A program made the position numbers and the translations under genes. From assembly GCA_030544235.1 (NCBI GenBank), contig CM060461.1, forward strand, positions 31,344,133 through 31,408,132: a stretch of DNA of 64,000 nucleotides. Reading direction: 5' to 3'. Every line of letters begins with the position of its first letter. Position 1 is the stretch's first letter. Shown here in pieces: positions 1-13,445 of the stretch. The DNA is from Lepturacanthus savala (Eukaryota; Chordata; Actinopteri; Scombriformes; Trichiuridae). The notes beneath the pieces were generated by a model, which was not told where the DNA came from, did not search any database, and saw nothing but the letters and a program-made list of their open reading frames with translations.

Positions 1-470
1 GGACTAGTCAGGCTGATGAGGACTAGTCAGGCTGATGAGGACTAATGAGACTAGTCAGACTAATGAGGACTAATGAGGACTAGTCAGGCTGATGAGGACT
101 GAGACTAGTCAGACTAATGAGGACTAGTCAGACTAATGAGGACTAGTCAGACTAATGACTAATGAGACTAGTCAGACTAATGAGGACTAGTCAGACTAAT
201 GAGGACTAATGAGGACTAGTCAGACTAATGGGGACTAGTCAGACTAATGAGGACTAGTCAGGCTGATGAGGACTAGTGAGACTAGTCAGGCTGATGAGGA
301 CTAGTCAGGCTAATGAGGACTAGTCAGACTGATGAGGACTAGTCAGACTAATGAGGACTAGTCAGGCTGATGAGGACTAGTCAGGCTGATGAGGACTAGT
401 CAGGCTAATGAGGACTAGTCAGGCTGATGAGGACTAGTCAGGCTAATGACTAGTCAGACTAATGGGGACT
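1..470. repeat. Minisatellite, about 20-bp unit, DHX30 intron 10
   Basis: Tandem GGACTAGTCAGACTAATGA with alternation of GACTAAT and GGCTGAT variants, running off the left edge. It stops about 43 bp from the DHX30 exon 10 donor. Reading-frame stops are frequent and it is non-coding. Confidence 0.95.
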
Positions 471-513
471 AGTCAGACTACCTCCCATTTAGATAAAAGG
501 TCAAAGGTCATAC

Positions 514-3500
514 ATGGGACAATCATCTGTGATCCAGAGGAGAACTGAGCCTTTTCCTCCAGTTTCTCCTGAACAGCTTTGATGTCCTGCCAACCAGGAA
601 GGAAACACAGCACAGCACCTGGAAGACAAGGACCAGGTCTGTTTGAATACAGCTTTATTAAAAACGTCACTTAAACAGGAAACTCCATGTTTATTAATGT
701 GATGGATTACATCATCATTTAATTAGTAAAGGTGTGTATTAATTACCTGGTTCCATGTTTATTAATGTGATGGATTACATCATCATTTAATTAGTAAAGG
801 TGTGTATTAATTACCTGGTTTCATGTTTATTAATGTGATGGATTACATCATCATTTAATTAGTAAAGGTGTGTATTAATTACCTGGTTCTCCATGTTTGT
901 CGATGTGATGGATTACATCAGCTATTAATTCTGGATCTGCTGCTATCTCATCTCTTCCCTCCTGAAACCAAACAGGAACTCATTAAAGACATTGAAGACA
1001 TCTGGACCTCAGATCCTGGAAGCACCAAACCGGTCCCCACCTGCCGGTTGGACCTCCGGCTGTCTGGGTCGGGCGGGGGACGTCCCATCTGGCCCAGCAG
1101 GTCCTCCAGGTACTGGTCCTGGACCGGGTGCATGAAGCCCGGCACCCGGATGACGGGACAGCCTCCGAAGTACCGGGCCAGCTTCTGGTTGTCTCCTGTA
1201 GCGCTCATCAAAACCACCCGGAGGTCCTGGTTCTGCTGCAGGCTGCAGCGCAGCAGGGCCAGCAGCAGGTCCGTGTTCACGTCCCTCTCATGGACCTCGT
1301 CCACCACCACGTGGCTGATGCCCTGCAGCGACGGGTTGGACTGCAGCTTCTTCAGCAGGACGCCCACTGTCAGGAACAACATGGACCCCCCACTCTGGGC
1401 CGGAGGACGACTCTCCAACCGGACCTTCAGAACCAGCAATCTTTATTTAAACAGCACTTATTAGATATGGCATGTTTATATTAAACACGTTAAACGTTGA
1501 CACGTTAAACATTGACACACGTTAAACGCTGTCACACGTTAAACATTCAGACACGTTACCATTCAGACACGTTACCATTCAGACACGTTAAACGTTCAGA
1601 CACGTTAAACGTTCAGACACGTTAAACATTCAGACATGTTAAATGTTGACACACGTTAAACGTTGACACACATTAATCGTTGACACACGTTAAACATTCA
1701 GACACGTTAAACGTTGATGCACGTTAAACATTCAGACACGTTAAACGTTGACACACGTTAAACGTTCAGACACGTTAAACATTCAGACACGTTAACATTC
1801 AGACACGTTAACATTCGGACACGTTAAACGTTGACACACGTTAAACATTCAGACACGTTAAACGTTGACGCACGTTAAACGTTGACGCACGTTAAATGTT
1901 GACACGTTAAACATTCAGACACGTTAAACGTTGACACACGTTAAACGTTCAGACACGTTAAACGTTCAGACACGTTAAACGTTGACACACGTTAAACGTT
2001 GACACACGTTAAACATTGACACACGTTAAACATTCAGACACGTTAACATTCAGACACGTTAACATTCAGACACGTTAAACGTTCAGACACGTTAAACGTT
2101 CAGACACGTTAAACATTCAGATATGTTAAATGTTGACACACGTTAAACGTTGACACACATTAATCGTTGACACACGTTAAACATTCAGACACGTTAAACG
2201 TTGATGCACGTTAAACATTCAGACACGTTAAACGTTGACACACGTTAAACGTTCAGACACGTTAAACATTCAGACACGTTGAACGTTGACACACGTTAAA
2301 CGTTCAGACACGTTAAACATTCAGACACGTTAACATTCAGACACGTTAACATTCAGACACGTTAACATTCAGACACGTTAAACGTTGACACACATTAAAC
2401 ATTCAGACACGTTAAACATTGACACACGTTAACATTCAGACACGTTAACATTCAGACACGTTAACATTCAGACACGTTAAACGTTGACACACATTAAACA
2501 TTCAGACACGTTAAACATTGACACACGTTAACATTCAGACACGTTAAACGTTCAGACACGTTAAACGTTCAGACACGTTAAACATTCAGACATGTTAAAT
2601 GTTGACACACGTTAAACGTTGACACACATTAATCGTTGACACACGTTAAACATTCAGACACGTTAAACGTTGATGCACGTTAAACATTCAGACACGTTAA
2701 ACGTTGACACACGTTAAACGTTCAGACACGTTAAACATTCAGACACGTTAAACATTCAGACACGTTAACATTCAGACACGTTAACATTCAGACACGTTAA
2801 CATTCAGACACGTTAACATTCAGACACGTTAAACGTTGACACACATTAAACATTCAGACACGTTAAACATTGACACACGTTAAACATTCAGACACGTTAA
2901 ACGTTGACGCACGTTAAACGTTGACGCACGTTAAATGTTGACACACGTTAAACGTTCAGACACGTTAAACGTTCACAAACGTTAAACGTTGACACACGTT
3001 AAACATTGACACACGTTAAACATTCAGACACGTTAACATTCAGACACGTTAACATTCAGACACATTAAACGTTGACACACGTTAAACATTCAGACACGTT
3101 AAACATTGACACACGTTAAACATTCAGACACGTTAAACATTCAGACACGTGAAACATTCAGACACGTTAAACGTTGACGCACGTTAAACGTTGACACACG
3201 TTAAACATTCAGACACGTGAAACATTCAGACACGTTAAACGTTGACGCACGTTAAACGTTGACACACGTTAAACATTCAGACACGTTAAACGTTGACACA
3301 CGTTAAACGTTCAGACACGTTAAACATTCAGACACGTTAAACGTTGACACACAAACGTTCAGACACGTTAAACATTCAGACACGTTAAACGTTGACGCAC
3401 GTTAAACGTTGACGCACGTTAAACATTCAGACACGTTAAACGTTGACACACGTTAAACGTTCAGACACGTTAAACATTCAGACACGTTAAACGTTCAGAC

Positions 3501-6500
3501 ACGTTAAACATTCAGACACGTTAACATTCAGACACGTTAACATTCAGACACGTTAACATTCAGACACATTAAACGTTGACACACGTTAAACATTCAGACA
3601 CGTTAAACATTGACACGTTAAACATTCAGACACGTTAAACATTCAGACACGTTAAACGTTGACGCACGTTAAATGTTGACACACGTTAAACATTCAGACA
3701 CGTTAAACATTCAGACACGTTAAACGTTGACACACGTTAAACGTTCAGACACGTTAAACGTTCAGACACGTTAAACATTCAGACACGTTAAACGTTGACA
3801 CACGTTAAACGTTCAGACACGTTAAACGTTCAGACACGTTAAACGTTGACACACGTTAAACATTCAGACACGTTAAACATTGACACACGTTAAACATTGA
3901 CACACGTTAAACATTCAGACACGTTAAACGTTGACACACGTTAAACATTTAGACACGTTAAACGTTTAGACACGTTAAACGTTCAGACACGTTAAACATT
4001 CAGACACGTTAAACATTCAGACACGTTAAACATTCAGACACGTTAAACATTGACACACGTTAAACATTCAGACACGTTAAACATTTAGACACGTTAAACG
4101 TTTAGACACGTTAAACGTTTAGACACGTTAAACGTTCAGACACGTTAAACATTCAGACACGTTAAACATTCAGACACGTTAAACGTTGACACACGTTAAA
4201 TGTTGACACACGTTAAACGTTTAGACACGTTAAACGTTTAGACACGTTAAACGTTCAGACACGTTAAACATTCAGACACGTTAAACGTTCAGACACGTTA
4301 AACGTTCAGACACGTTAAACGTTCAGACACGTTAAACGTTCAGACACGTTAAACGTTCAGACACGTTAAACGTTCAGACACGTTAAACACTCAGACACGT
4401 TAAACATTCAGACACGTTAAACATTCAGACACGTTAAACATTCAGACACGTTAAACATTCAGACACGTTAAACGTTGACACACGTTAAACATTGACACAC
4501 GTTAAACATTCAGACACGTTAACATTCAGACACGTTAACATTCAGACACATTAAACGTTGACACACGTTAAACATTCAGACACGTTAAACATTGACACAC
4601 GTTAAACATTCAGACACGTTAAACGTTGACACACGTTAAACATTTAGACACGTTAAACGTTTAGACACGTTAAACGTTCAGACACGTTAAACATTCAGAC
4701 ACGTTAAACATTCAGACACGTTAAACATTCAGACACGTTAAACATTGACACACGTTAAACATTCAGACACGTTAAACATTTAGACACGTTAAACGTTTAG
4801 ACACGTTAAACGTTTAGACACGTTAAACATTCAGACACGTTAAACATTCAGACACGTTAAACATTCAGACACGTTAAACATTCAGACACGTTAAACGTTG
4901 ACACACGTTAAATGTTGACACGTTAAACGTTTAGACACGTTAAACGTTTAGACACGTTAAACGTTCAGACACGTTAAACGTTCAGACACGTTAAACGTTC
5001 AGACACGTTAAACGTTCAGACACGTTAAACGTTCAGACACGTTAAACGTTCAGACACGTTAAACATTCAGACACGTTAAACATTCAGACACGTTAAACAT
5101 TCAGACACGTTAAACATTCAGACACGTTAGGGTTAGTAGGGCTACATAAATGTAGGGCTACATTTCCTACCCTAATGACTGACGTTAACCAGTTGACCCT
5201 AACAACTGTCATTAATAATTATTAATTTATTAAATAATGAACCTGATAATTAATTAACTGATGAACCTGATAATTAATTAACTGATGTACCTGATAATTA
5301 ATTAACTGATGTACCTGGTAATTAATTAACTGATGAACCTGGTAATTAATTAACTGATGAACCTGATAATTAATTAACTGATGTACCTGATAATTAATTA
5401 ACTGAAGAACCTGATAATAATTAATTAACTGATGAACCTGATAATTAATTAACTGATGAACCTGGTAATTAATTAACTGATGAACCTGATAATTAATTAA
5501 CTGAAGAACCTGATAATAATTAATTAACTGATGAACCTGGTAATTAATTAACTGATGAACCTGATAATTAATTAACTGATGAACCTGATAATAATTAATT
5601 AACTGATGAACCTGGTAATAATTAATTAACTGATGAACCTGGTAATTAATTAACTGATGAACCTGGTAATTAATTAATTAACTGATGAACCTGGTATCCA
5701 ACGAATCGTTTCAGGTCGGGTCCCATCTCCTGAGCAACACGATGAGCGACAGAAACGGCGCTGATCCGCCGCGGTTGCGTCACCAGGATGTTGCAGCTCG
5801 CTCCTTCACCATCTTTCACGTGTTCCTCCAGCAGGAAGCGAGGGATCCGGGTCGTTTTCCCGCATCCCGTTTCCCCGGCGACCACCACTACCCTGGACCT
5901 CCGCAGCTCCGACACAATTCTCTGGCGATGGCCGTCTGCTGGCAGCTCCAGAACCAGCGGGGCGGCGCCGGTCCAGTCCTCCTGCAGCCGGAGGCTGAGC
6001 CGCCGGGCTTCCTGCTCCGTTAGCGGCGTCAGCGGCCGACCCGTAATGGCGTCCGTTAGCTCCGCCTCCTCCTCGTCCTCCAGGTTCTCCTCCTGCTGGC
6101 CTCGCTCCTCCTCCTCCTCATACAGCCTCTGCACCTCTGCTGCTACTGGGAACTGTTCAACAAGGACATTCAACATATGTCACCAAACACCTGCTGATAA
6201 CCTGCTGTAATCTGCTGGTAACCTGCTAGTAACCTGCTGGTAACCTGCTGATAACCTGCTAGTAACCTGCTGATAACCTGCTGATAACCTGCTGGTAACC
6301 TGCTGGTAATCTGCTGGTAATCTGCTGATAACCTGCTGGTAATCTGCTGGTAATCTGCTGGTAACCTGCTAGTAACCTGCTGGTAACCTGCTGATAACCT
6401 GCTGATAACCTGCTGATAACCTGCTGGTAATCTGCTGGTAATCTGCTGGTAACCTGCTGGTAACCTGCTGGTAACCTGCTGGTAACATGCTTGTAACCTG

Positions 6501-9500
6501 CTAGTAACCTGCTAGTAACCTGCTGGTAATCTGCTGATAACCTGCTGGTAATCTGCTGGTAACCTGCTGATAACATGCTGGTAACATGCTTGTAACCTGC
6601 TGATAACCTGCTGGTAACCTGCTGGTAACCTGCTAGTAACCTGCTGGTAACCTGCTAGTAACCTGCTGGTAACCTGCTGGTAACCTGCTGGTAATCTGCT
6701 GCTAACCTGCTGGTAACATGCTGATAACCTGCTGGTAACCTGCTAATAACCTGCTGGTAACCTGCTGGTAACCTGCTAGTAATCTGCTGGTAACCTGCTG
6801 GTAACCTGCTAGTAACCTGCTAGTAATCTGCTGGTTACCTGCTGGTAATCTGCTGGTTACCTGCTGGTAATCTTCTGATAACCGGCTAGTATAACCTGCT
6901 GGTAACCTGCTAGTAACCTGTTGGTAACCTGCTAGTAACCTGCTAGTAACCTGCCGGTAACCTGCTGGTAACCGGATGGTAATCTGCTGGTAACCTGCTA
7001 GTAACCTGCTAGTAATCTGCTAGTAATCTGCTAGTAATCTGCTGATAAACTGCTAGTATAACCTGCTGGTAACCTGCTAGTAACCTGCTGGTAACCTGCC
7101 GGTAGCCTGCTAGTAACCTGCTAGTAACCTGCTGGTAACCTGCTAGTAATCTGCTAGTAATCTGCTGATAACCGGCTAGTATAACCTGCTGGTAACCGGC
7201 TAGTAACCTGCTGGTAATCTGCTGGTAACCTGCTGGTAACCTGCTGGTAACCTGCTGATAACCTGCTGGTAACCTGCTGATAACCTGCTGATAACCTGCT
7301 GGTAACCTGCTGGTAACCTGCTGAACAACCACATTATCCACTCATCCAGGAGGTCTGGAGGGTTTTAATAAGTGTCACTATGACCAGAACAGAACCTTAG
7401 AACCTTAATCACCCACAATGCACTGGAGTTATATTTGGTACAAGAAAATCTATTCAAATTATCCACAGACCCTCACTGAAGTGAGTCTGCAGGTATTTCT
7501 GAAGCAGGACCTGTTCCAGGTATCTTCTCACCTGTTCCAGGTATCTTCTTAGCTCATTCTCCAGGTATTTTGGGACTTCCATCCTAACAGGACGTCTTTG
7601 CCGTTCTCCTGACTCCTTCACCAGTTCCAGGTTGTATTTGATGTGAGTCAGTGGTTTGTTGTTTTTATCCAGAAGCTCCAGTTCCTGATGAAACACATTT
7701 AATCATCATTTAATCATTAACACACGTTTTAATCATATAAACATGTTTTAATCACATTAACACACGTTTTAATCACATTAACACATGTTTTAATCATATA
7801 AACATGTTTTAATCACATTAACACACGTTTTAATCACATTAACACATGTTTTAATCACAGCTACAACAGTAACTACAGGATTTCAGGTGTTCTCACCTTC
7901 AGTTTCATGCAGGCCAGAGCTGCTGCTCTCCTCTCTGCTGTTACTCTGTTTGCTGCTGTAGCCATGAAGGTCATCGTCTGAGGCCAATACAACGTCAACG
8001 TACAGCTCTTCATCTTCCCTCCTGATGTCCTGAACTGAACCAGTTCCTGTTAGAATAAACAGCAGCAGAACCTTTAGAAAGGGTTAGGGTTAGGGTTAAA
8101 AGAAGAAAAAGGAACGACACCTACGCTGATTCTGTTGGGTGAAGTCGCTGCCTGGACCACTCTGGTCAGCAGAGATTTGGGCTGAGGAAACAGAGACAGA
8201 GCCTCAGCTGCAGATGTGGAGGAGACAACATCTGCAGATGTGGAGGAGACAACATCTGCAGATGTGGAGGAGACAACATCTGCAGATGTGGAGGAGACAC
8301 CATCTGCAGATGTGGAGGAGACAACATCTGCAGATGTGGAGGAGACACCATCTGCAGATGTGGAGGAGACAACATCTGCACTGAGATCCTCCTGGTCATG
8401 AAGGTAGCGATGTGTCCTCCCCCTCCTCCTCTGAGGAAGCTGGTTGTCTGGACCAATCACACCCATCTCCTGCAAAAACAACAATTAATTAACAGAAGCA
8501 TCATTTAATTAAACAGAAAGTTTTTTCTTCATAAATTTACCTTCAGTCTCTGACAAGCAGCAGCTGCAGCGAATCTCTCTGCTTCCTGTTTCCTGGATGA
8601 GAATCCTTCCTCCTGGATCCCAAAGGGTCTGAGAACCGTCACCGTGACTCTCTGAACACGCAAAGCAGCATGTTACACGCCAAGGAAACATGGATATGAC
8701 GTGTCGTTATTGACGTGTCATTACTGACATGTTACTACTGACGTGTCATTACTGACGTGTTACTACTGACGTATCATTACTGACATGTTACTACTGACTT
8801 ATCATTACTGACATGTTACTACTGACGTGTCGTTATTGACGTGTCATTACTGACATGTTACTACTGACTTATCATTACTGGCATGTTACTACTGACGTGT
8901 CATTACTGACATGTTACTACTGACTTATCATTACTGACATGTTACTACTGACGTGTCGTTATTGACGTATCATTACTGACATGTTACTACTGACTTATCA
9001 TTACTGACATGTTACTACTGACGTGTCGTTATTGACGTGTCATTACTGACATGTTACTACTGACTTATCATTACTGACATGTTACTACTGACGTGTCGTT
9101 ATTGACGTGTCATTACTGACATGTTACTACTGACTTATCATTACTGACATGTTACTACTGACGTGTCGTTATTGACGTGTCATTACTGACATGTTACTAC
9201 TGACTTATCATTACTGACATGTTACTACTGACGTGTCGTTATTGACGAATCATTACTGACATGTTACTACTGACGTATCATTACTGACATGTTACTACTG
9301 ACGTGTCATTACTGACATGTTACTACTGACGTGTCGTTATTGACGTGTCATTACTGGCATGTTACTACTGACGTGTCATTACTGACATGTTACTACTGAC
9401 GTGTCGTTACTAACATGTTACTACTGACGTGCCGTTACTGACGTGTTGTTACTGACGTGTTGTTACTGATGTGTCGTTATTGACGTGTCATTACTGACAT

Positions 9501-12500
9501 GTTACTACTGACGTGTCGTGACTGACGTGTCGTGACTGACGTGTCGTGACTGACGTGTCGTGACTGACGTGTGACTGACGTGTCGTGACTGACATGTTAC
9601 TACTGACGTGCCGTTACTGACGTGTCATTACTGACATGTTACTACTGACGTGTCATTACTGACATGTTACTACTGACGTGTCGTTACTAACATGTTACTA
9701 CTGACGTGCCGTTACTGACGTGTTGTTACTGATGTGTCGTTATTGACGTGTCATTACTGACATGTTACTACTGACTTATCATTACTGACATGTTACTACT
9801 GACATGTTACTACTGACGTGTCGTTATTGACGTGTCATTACTGACATGTTACTACTGACGTGTCATTACTGACGTGTTACTACTGACGTATCATTACTGA
9901 CATGTTACTACTGACTTATCATTACTGACGTGTTACTACTGACGTGTCGTTATTGACGTGTCATTACTGACATGTTACTACTGACTTATCATTACTGACA
10001 TGTTACTACTGACGTGTCGTTATTGACGTGTCATTACTGACATGTTACTACTGACGAGTCGTTATTGACGTGTCATTACTGGCATGTTACTACTGACGTG
10101 TCATTACTGACATGTTACTACTGACGTGTCGTTATTGACGTGTCATTACTGACATGTTACTACTGACGTGTCGTGACTGACATGTCGTGACTGACGTGTC
10201 GTGACTGACGTGTGACTGACGTGTCGTGACTGACATGTTACTACTGACGTGCCGTTACTGACGTGTCATTACTGACATGTTACTACTGACGTGTCATTAC
10301 TGACATGTTACTACTGACGTGTCGTTACTAACATGTTACTACTGACGTGCCGTTACTGACGTGTTGTTACTGATGTGTCGTTATTGACGTGTCATTACTG
10401 ACATGTTACTACTGACTTATCATTACTGACATGTTACTACTGACATGTTACTACTGACGTGTCGTTATTGACGTGTCATTACTGACATGTTACTACTGAC
10501 GTGTCATTACTGACGTGTTACTACTGACGTATCATTACTGACATGTTACTACTGACTTATTACTGACGTGTTACTACTGACGTGTCGTTATTGACGTGTC
10601 ATTACTGACATGTTACTACTGACGTGTCGTTATTGACGTGTCATTACTGGCATGTTACTACTGACGTGTCATTACTGACATGTTACTACTGACGTGTCGT
10701 TATTGACGTGTCATTACTGACATGTTACTACTGACGTGTCGTGACTGACATGTCGTGACTGACGTGTCGTGACTGACGTGTGACTGACGTGTGACTGACG
10801 TGTCGTGACTGACATGTTACTACTGACGTGCCGTTACTGACGTGTCATTACTGACATGTTACTACTGACGTGTCATTACTGACATGTTACTACTGACGTG
10901 TCGTTACTGACGTGTCGTGACTGACGTGTCGTGACTGACGTGTCGTGACTGACGTGTCGTGACTGACGTGTTACTACTGACGTGCCGTTACTGACGTGTC
11001 ATTACTGACATGTTACTACTGACGTGTCATTACTGACATGTTACTACTGACGTGTCGTTACTGACGTGTCATTACTGACGTGTTACTACTGACGTGTCAT
11101 TACTGACATGTTACTACTGACGTGTCATTACTGACATGTTACTACTGACGTGCCGTTACTGACGTGTCGTGACTGACGTGTCGTGACTGACGTGTCGTGA
11201 CTGACGTGTCGTGACTGACGTGTTACTACTGACGTGCCGTTACTGACGTGTCATTACTGACATGTTACTACTGACGTGTCATTACTGACATGTTACTACT
11301 GACGTGTCATTACTGACATGTTACTACTGACGTGTCGTTACTGACGTGTTACTACTGACGTGTCATTACTGACATGTTACTACTGACGTGTCATTACTGA
11401 CATGTTACTACTGACGTGTCGTTACTGACGTGTCGTTACTGACGTGTCGTGACTGACGTGTCGTGACTGACGTGTCGTGACTGACGTGTCGTGACTGACG
11501 TGTCGTGACTGACGTGTTACTACTGACGTGCCGTTATTGACGTATCATTACTGACATGTTACTATTGACGTATCATTACTGACATGTTACTACTGACGTG
11601 TCGTGACTGACGTGTCGTTATTGACGTGTCATTACTGACATGTTACTACTGACGTGTCGTTATTGACGTATCATTACTGACATGTTACTATTGACGTATC
11701 ATTACTGACATGTTACTACTGACGTGTCGTGACTGACGTGTCGTTATTGACTTGTCATTACTGGCATGTTACTACTGACGTGTCATTACTGACATGTTAC
11801 TACTGACTTATCATTACTGACATGTTACTACTGACGTGTCGTTATTGACGTGTCATTACTGACATGTTACTACTGACGTGTCGTGACTGACGTGTCGTGA
11901 CTGACGTGTCGTGACTGACGTGTCGTGACTGACGTGTGACTGACGTGTCGTGACTGACATGTTACTACTGACGTGCCGTTACTGACGTGTCATTACTGAC
12001 ATGTTACTACTGACGTGTCATTACTGACATGTCATTACTGACATGTTACTACTGACGTGTCATTACTGACATGTTACTACTGACGTGTCATTACTGACAT
12101 GTTACTACTGACGTGCCGTTACTGACGTGTCGTTACTGACGTGTCGTTACTGACGTGTCGTGACTGACGTGTCGTGACTGACGTGTCGTGACTGACGTGT
12201 CGTGACTGACGTGTCGTGACTGACGTGTTACTACTGACGTGTCATTACTGACATGTTACTACTGACGTGTCATTACTGACATGTTACTACTGACGTGTCG
12301 TTATTGACGTATCATTACTGACATGTTACTACTGACGTGTCATTACTGACATGTTACTACTGACGTGTCATTACTGACATGTTACTACTGACGTGTTACT
12401 ACTGACATGTTACTACTGACATGTTACTACTGACATGTTACTACTGACGTGTCGTTACTGACGTGTCATTACTAACATGTTACTACTGACGTGCTATTAC

Positions 12501-13410
12501 TGACGTGTCGTTACTGACATGTTACTACTGACGTGTCGTTACTGACGTGTCGTTACTAACATGTTACTACTGACGTGTCGTTACTGACGTGTCGTTACTG
12601 ACGTGTCGTTACTGACGTGTCATTACTGACGTGTTACTATTGACGTGTCGTTACTGACGTGTCGTTACTAACATGTTACTACTGACGTGTCGTTACTGAC
12701 GTGTCGTTACTGACGTGTTGTTACTGACGTGTCATTACTGACATGTTACTACTGACGTGTCGTTACTGACGTGTCGTTACTAACATGTTACTACTGACGT
12801 GTCGTTACTGACGTGTCGTTACTAACATGTTACTACTGACGTGTCGTTACTGACGTGTCGTTACTGACGTGTTGTTACTGACGTGTCATTACTGACATGT
12901 TACTACTGACGTGTCATTACTGACATGTTACTACTGACGTGTCGTTAATGACGTGTCGTTTCTACTGATGTGTTGTATGAACATGTAATTATTGTCATGT
13001 TGTTCTTACCTTGATCCCCTTCTGTTCGGAGCACCTGTACTGGATGAGAGTTGTGACGTCACTAACTCCCATCGTGCGGGAGACGGTGCAGTGCAGAAGG
13101 TTTTTGGGGTCAGGAAACAGCTTCAGGAGTTTAGAACCATCGCTGTCTATAAAGAACAAAATGGCAGTTTAATGATAAACAATGATAAATAATTGTGACG
13201 TCACAACGGACAGACGCGTCCTTGAAGTGTTCCTAACTTACCTCGTTGCTGTAAAACCGTCGTGCGGGTTTCCTGGACATTTCGGGGGTTCGTGCGGTAC
13301 CAGCGCGGTTCTCCGCCGCGTTGATACGCGGTATTTGCTGCTGCGGGAACTCGTTTCACTGCGTTAAAAGCCGCTCGGAGCCGCACGAGTAGGACGCCGG
13401 ACAGCGCCAT
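514..13410 (-). CDS. dhx30: DHX30 ATP-dependent RNA helicase, 5' ten coding exons (3' part outside window)
   Basis: DEAH/RHA-family helicase. In vertebrates DHX30 binds RNA, has a mitochondrial form needed for mitoribosome assembly, and acts in cytosolic translation control. Exons deduced, 5' to 3': 13410-13242, 13146-13010, 8651-8541, 8469-8125, 8046-7897, 7684-7532, 6152-5691, 1424-1041, 961-883, 618-514; all phases join, giving about 698 residues. The ATG at 13410 has a good context (CCAAGATGGCG), and the first 25 residues are Arg-rich and free of acidic residues, like a mitochondrial presequence. Exons 2-3 encode a dsRBD-like fold (DPKNLLHCTVSRTMGV, then an Ala-rich helix AERFAAAAAC); exons 4-6 encode a second one (PKSLLTRVVQ, AERRAAALACMKLK). 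Exon 7 has an acidic stretch and Walker A GETGCGKT at about 448-455; exon 8 has the DEVH box at about 551-554 and the SAT motif MSATGDN. Exon 10 (AVLCFLPGW) ends within the helicase core, so the remaining roughly 500 residues are off the left edge. Odd points: an in-frame repeat in exon 4, a weak donor (cag|gttcat) at exon 7, and arrays filling most introns. Identity is firm; individual borders are moderately sure. Confidence 0.9.
681..882. repeat. Three decoy copies of DHX30 exon 9 end plus donor (about 70-bp unit)
   Basis: Exon 9 ends on the minus strand with GTAATCCATCACATCGACAA...ACCAG|GTAATTAATACAC. Three further copies follow downstream (starting near 822, 752 and 684). Each contains the last roughly 35 exonic nt with a few changes, then intronic sequence; the two nearer ones clearly retain CCAG|GTAATT. 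Confidence 0.9.
1485..5130. repeat. 3.6-kb minisatellite, 17-bp unit, DHX30 intron 7
   Basis: Unit ACGTTAAACATTCAGAC alternates with ACGTTAAACGTTGACAC, about 210 copies by length. Higher-order blocks are visible, with the same variant order recurring near 1630-1800, 2110-2280 and 2590-2760. Almost every unit has one or two CpGs. The array ends about 60 bp from the exon 8 acceptor. Confidence 0.95.
5228..5690. repeat. Donor-proximal array, 24-29 bp unit, DHX30 intron 7
   Basis: Units of CTGATGAACCTG(A/G)TAATTAATTAA. On the minus strand each unit with the G variant reads ACCAG|GTTCATCAGTTAATTA, identical to the real exon 7 donor junction (TACCAG|GTTCATC at 5691). The array begins exactly at that donor. 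Confidence 0.92.
6180..7325. repeat. Minisatellite, 11-bp unit, DHX30 intron 6
   Basis: About 100 tandem copies of TAACCTGCTGG / TAATCTGCTGA. On the minus strand each reads CAGCAGGTTA, so every unit carries a CAG|GTTA donor-like and a CAG acceptor-like word. It ends about 28 bp before the exon 7 acceptor. Confidence 0.95.
7511..7552 (-). repeat. 21-bp duplication of DHX30 exon 6 end with its donor
   Basis: The last 18 exonic bases, AGAAGATACCTGGAACAG, recur immediately after a GTG, giving two successive CAG|GT sites 21 nt apart. Use of the distal site would add seven residues (VRRYLEQ) in frame. The proximal donor, GTGAGA, is the better one. Confidence 0.85.
7700..7860. repeat. Short tandem repeat, DHX30 intron 5
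   Basis: About 18-bp units of ACATGTTTTAATCACATTA with ACACG/ACATG variants, roughly eight copies, starting just upstream of exon 6. Confidence 0.85.
8212..8382 (-). repeat. Coding VNTR in DHX30 exon 4 (24 bp, 7 copies)
   Basis: Seven in-frame copies of an 8-residue unit (ADVVSSTS with ADGVSSTS variants) lie between the first and second dsRBD-like regions. The 24-bp length keeps the frame. It sits in a linker expected to be disordered. The other frames are also open but do not join the gene. Confidence 0.9.
8695..12960. repeat. 4.3-kb minisatellite, 14/28-bp unit, DHX30 intron 2
   Basis: Tandem TACTGACGTGTCAT / TACTGACATGTTAC halves, about 300 half-units, with long higher-order repeats (for example 9350-9800 resembles 10080-10500). 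It fills the intron from about 45 bp before exon 3 to about 50 bp from the exon 2 donor. Hundreds of TGACGTGT words (CREB/ATF half-site TGACG) and CpGs are present. Confidence 0.95.
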
Positions 13411-13445
13411 CTTGGACTACACATTCTTCTTCTGCGGGGGCACTG

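Noticed and set aside
948..1040. Continuous reading of DHX30 through to 948
   Set aside because: Family similarity and phase require a 79-bp intron (1040-962); read-through hits a stop after GGKR.
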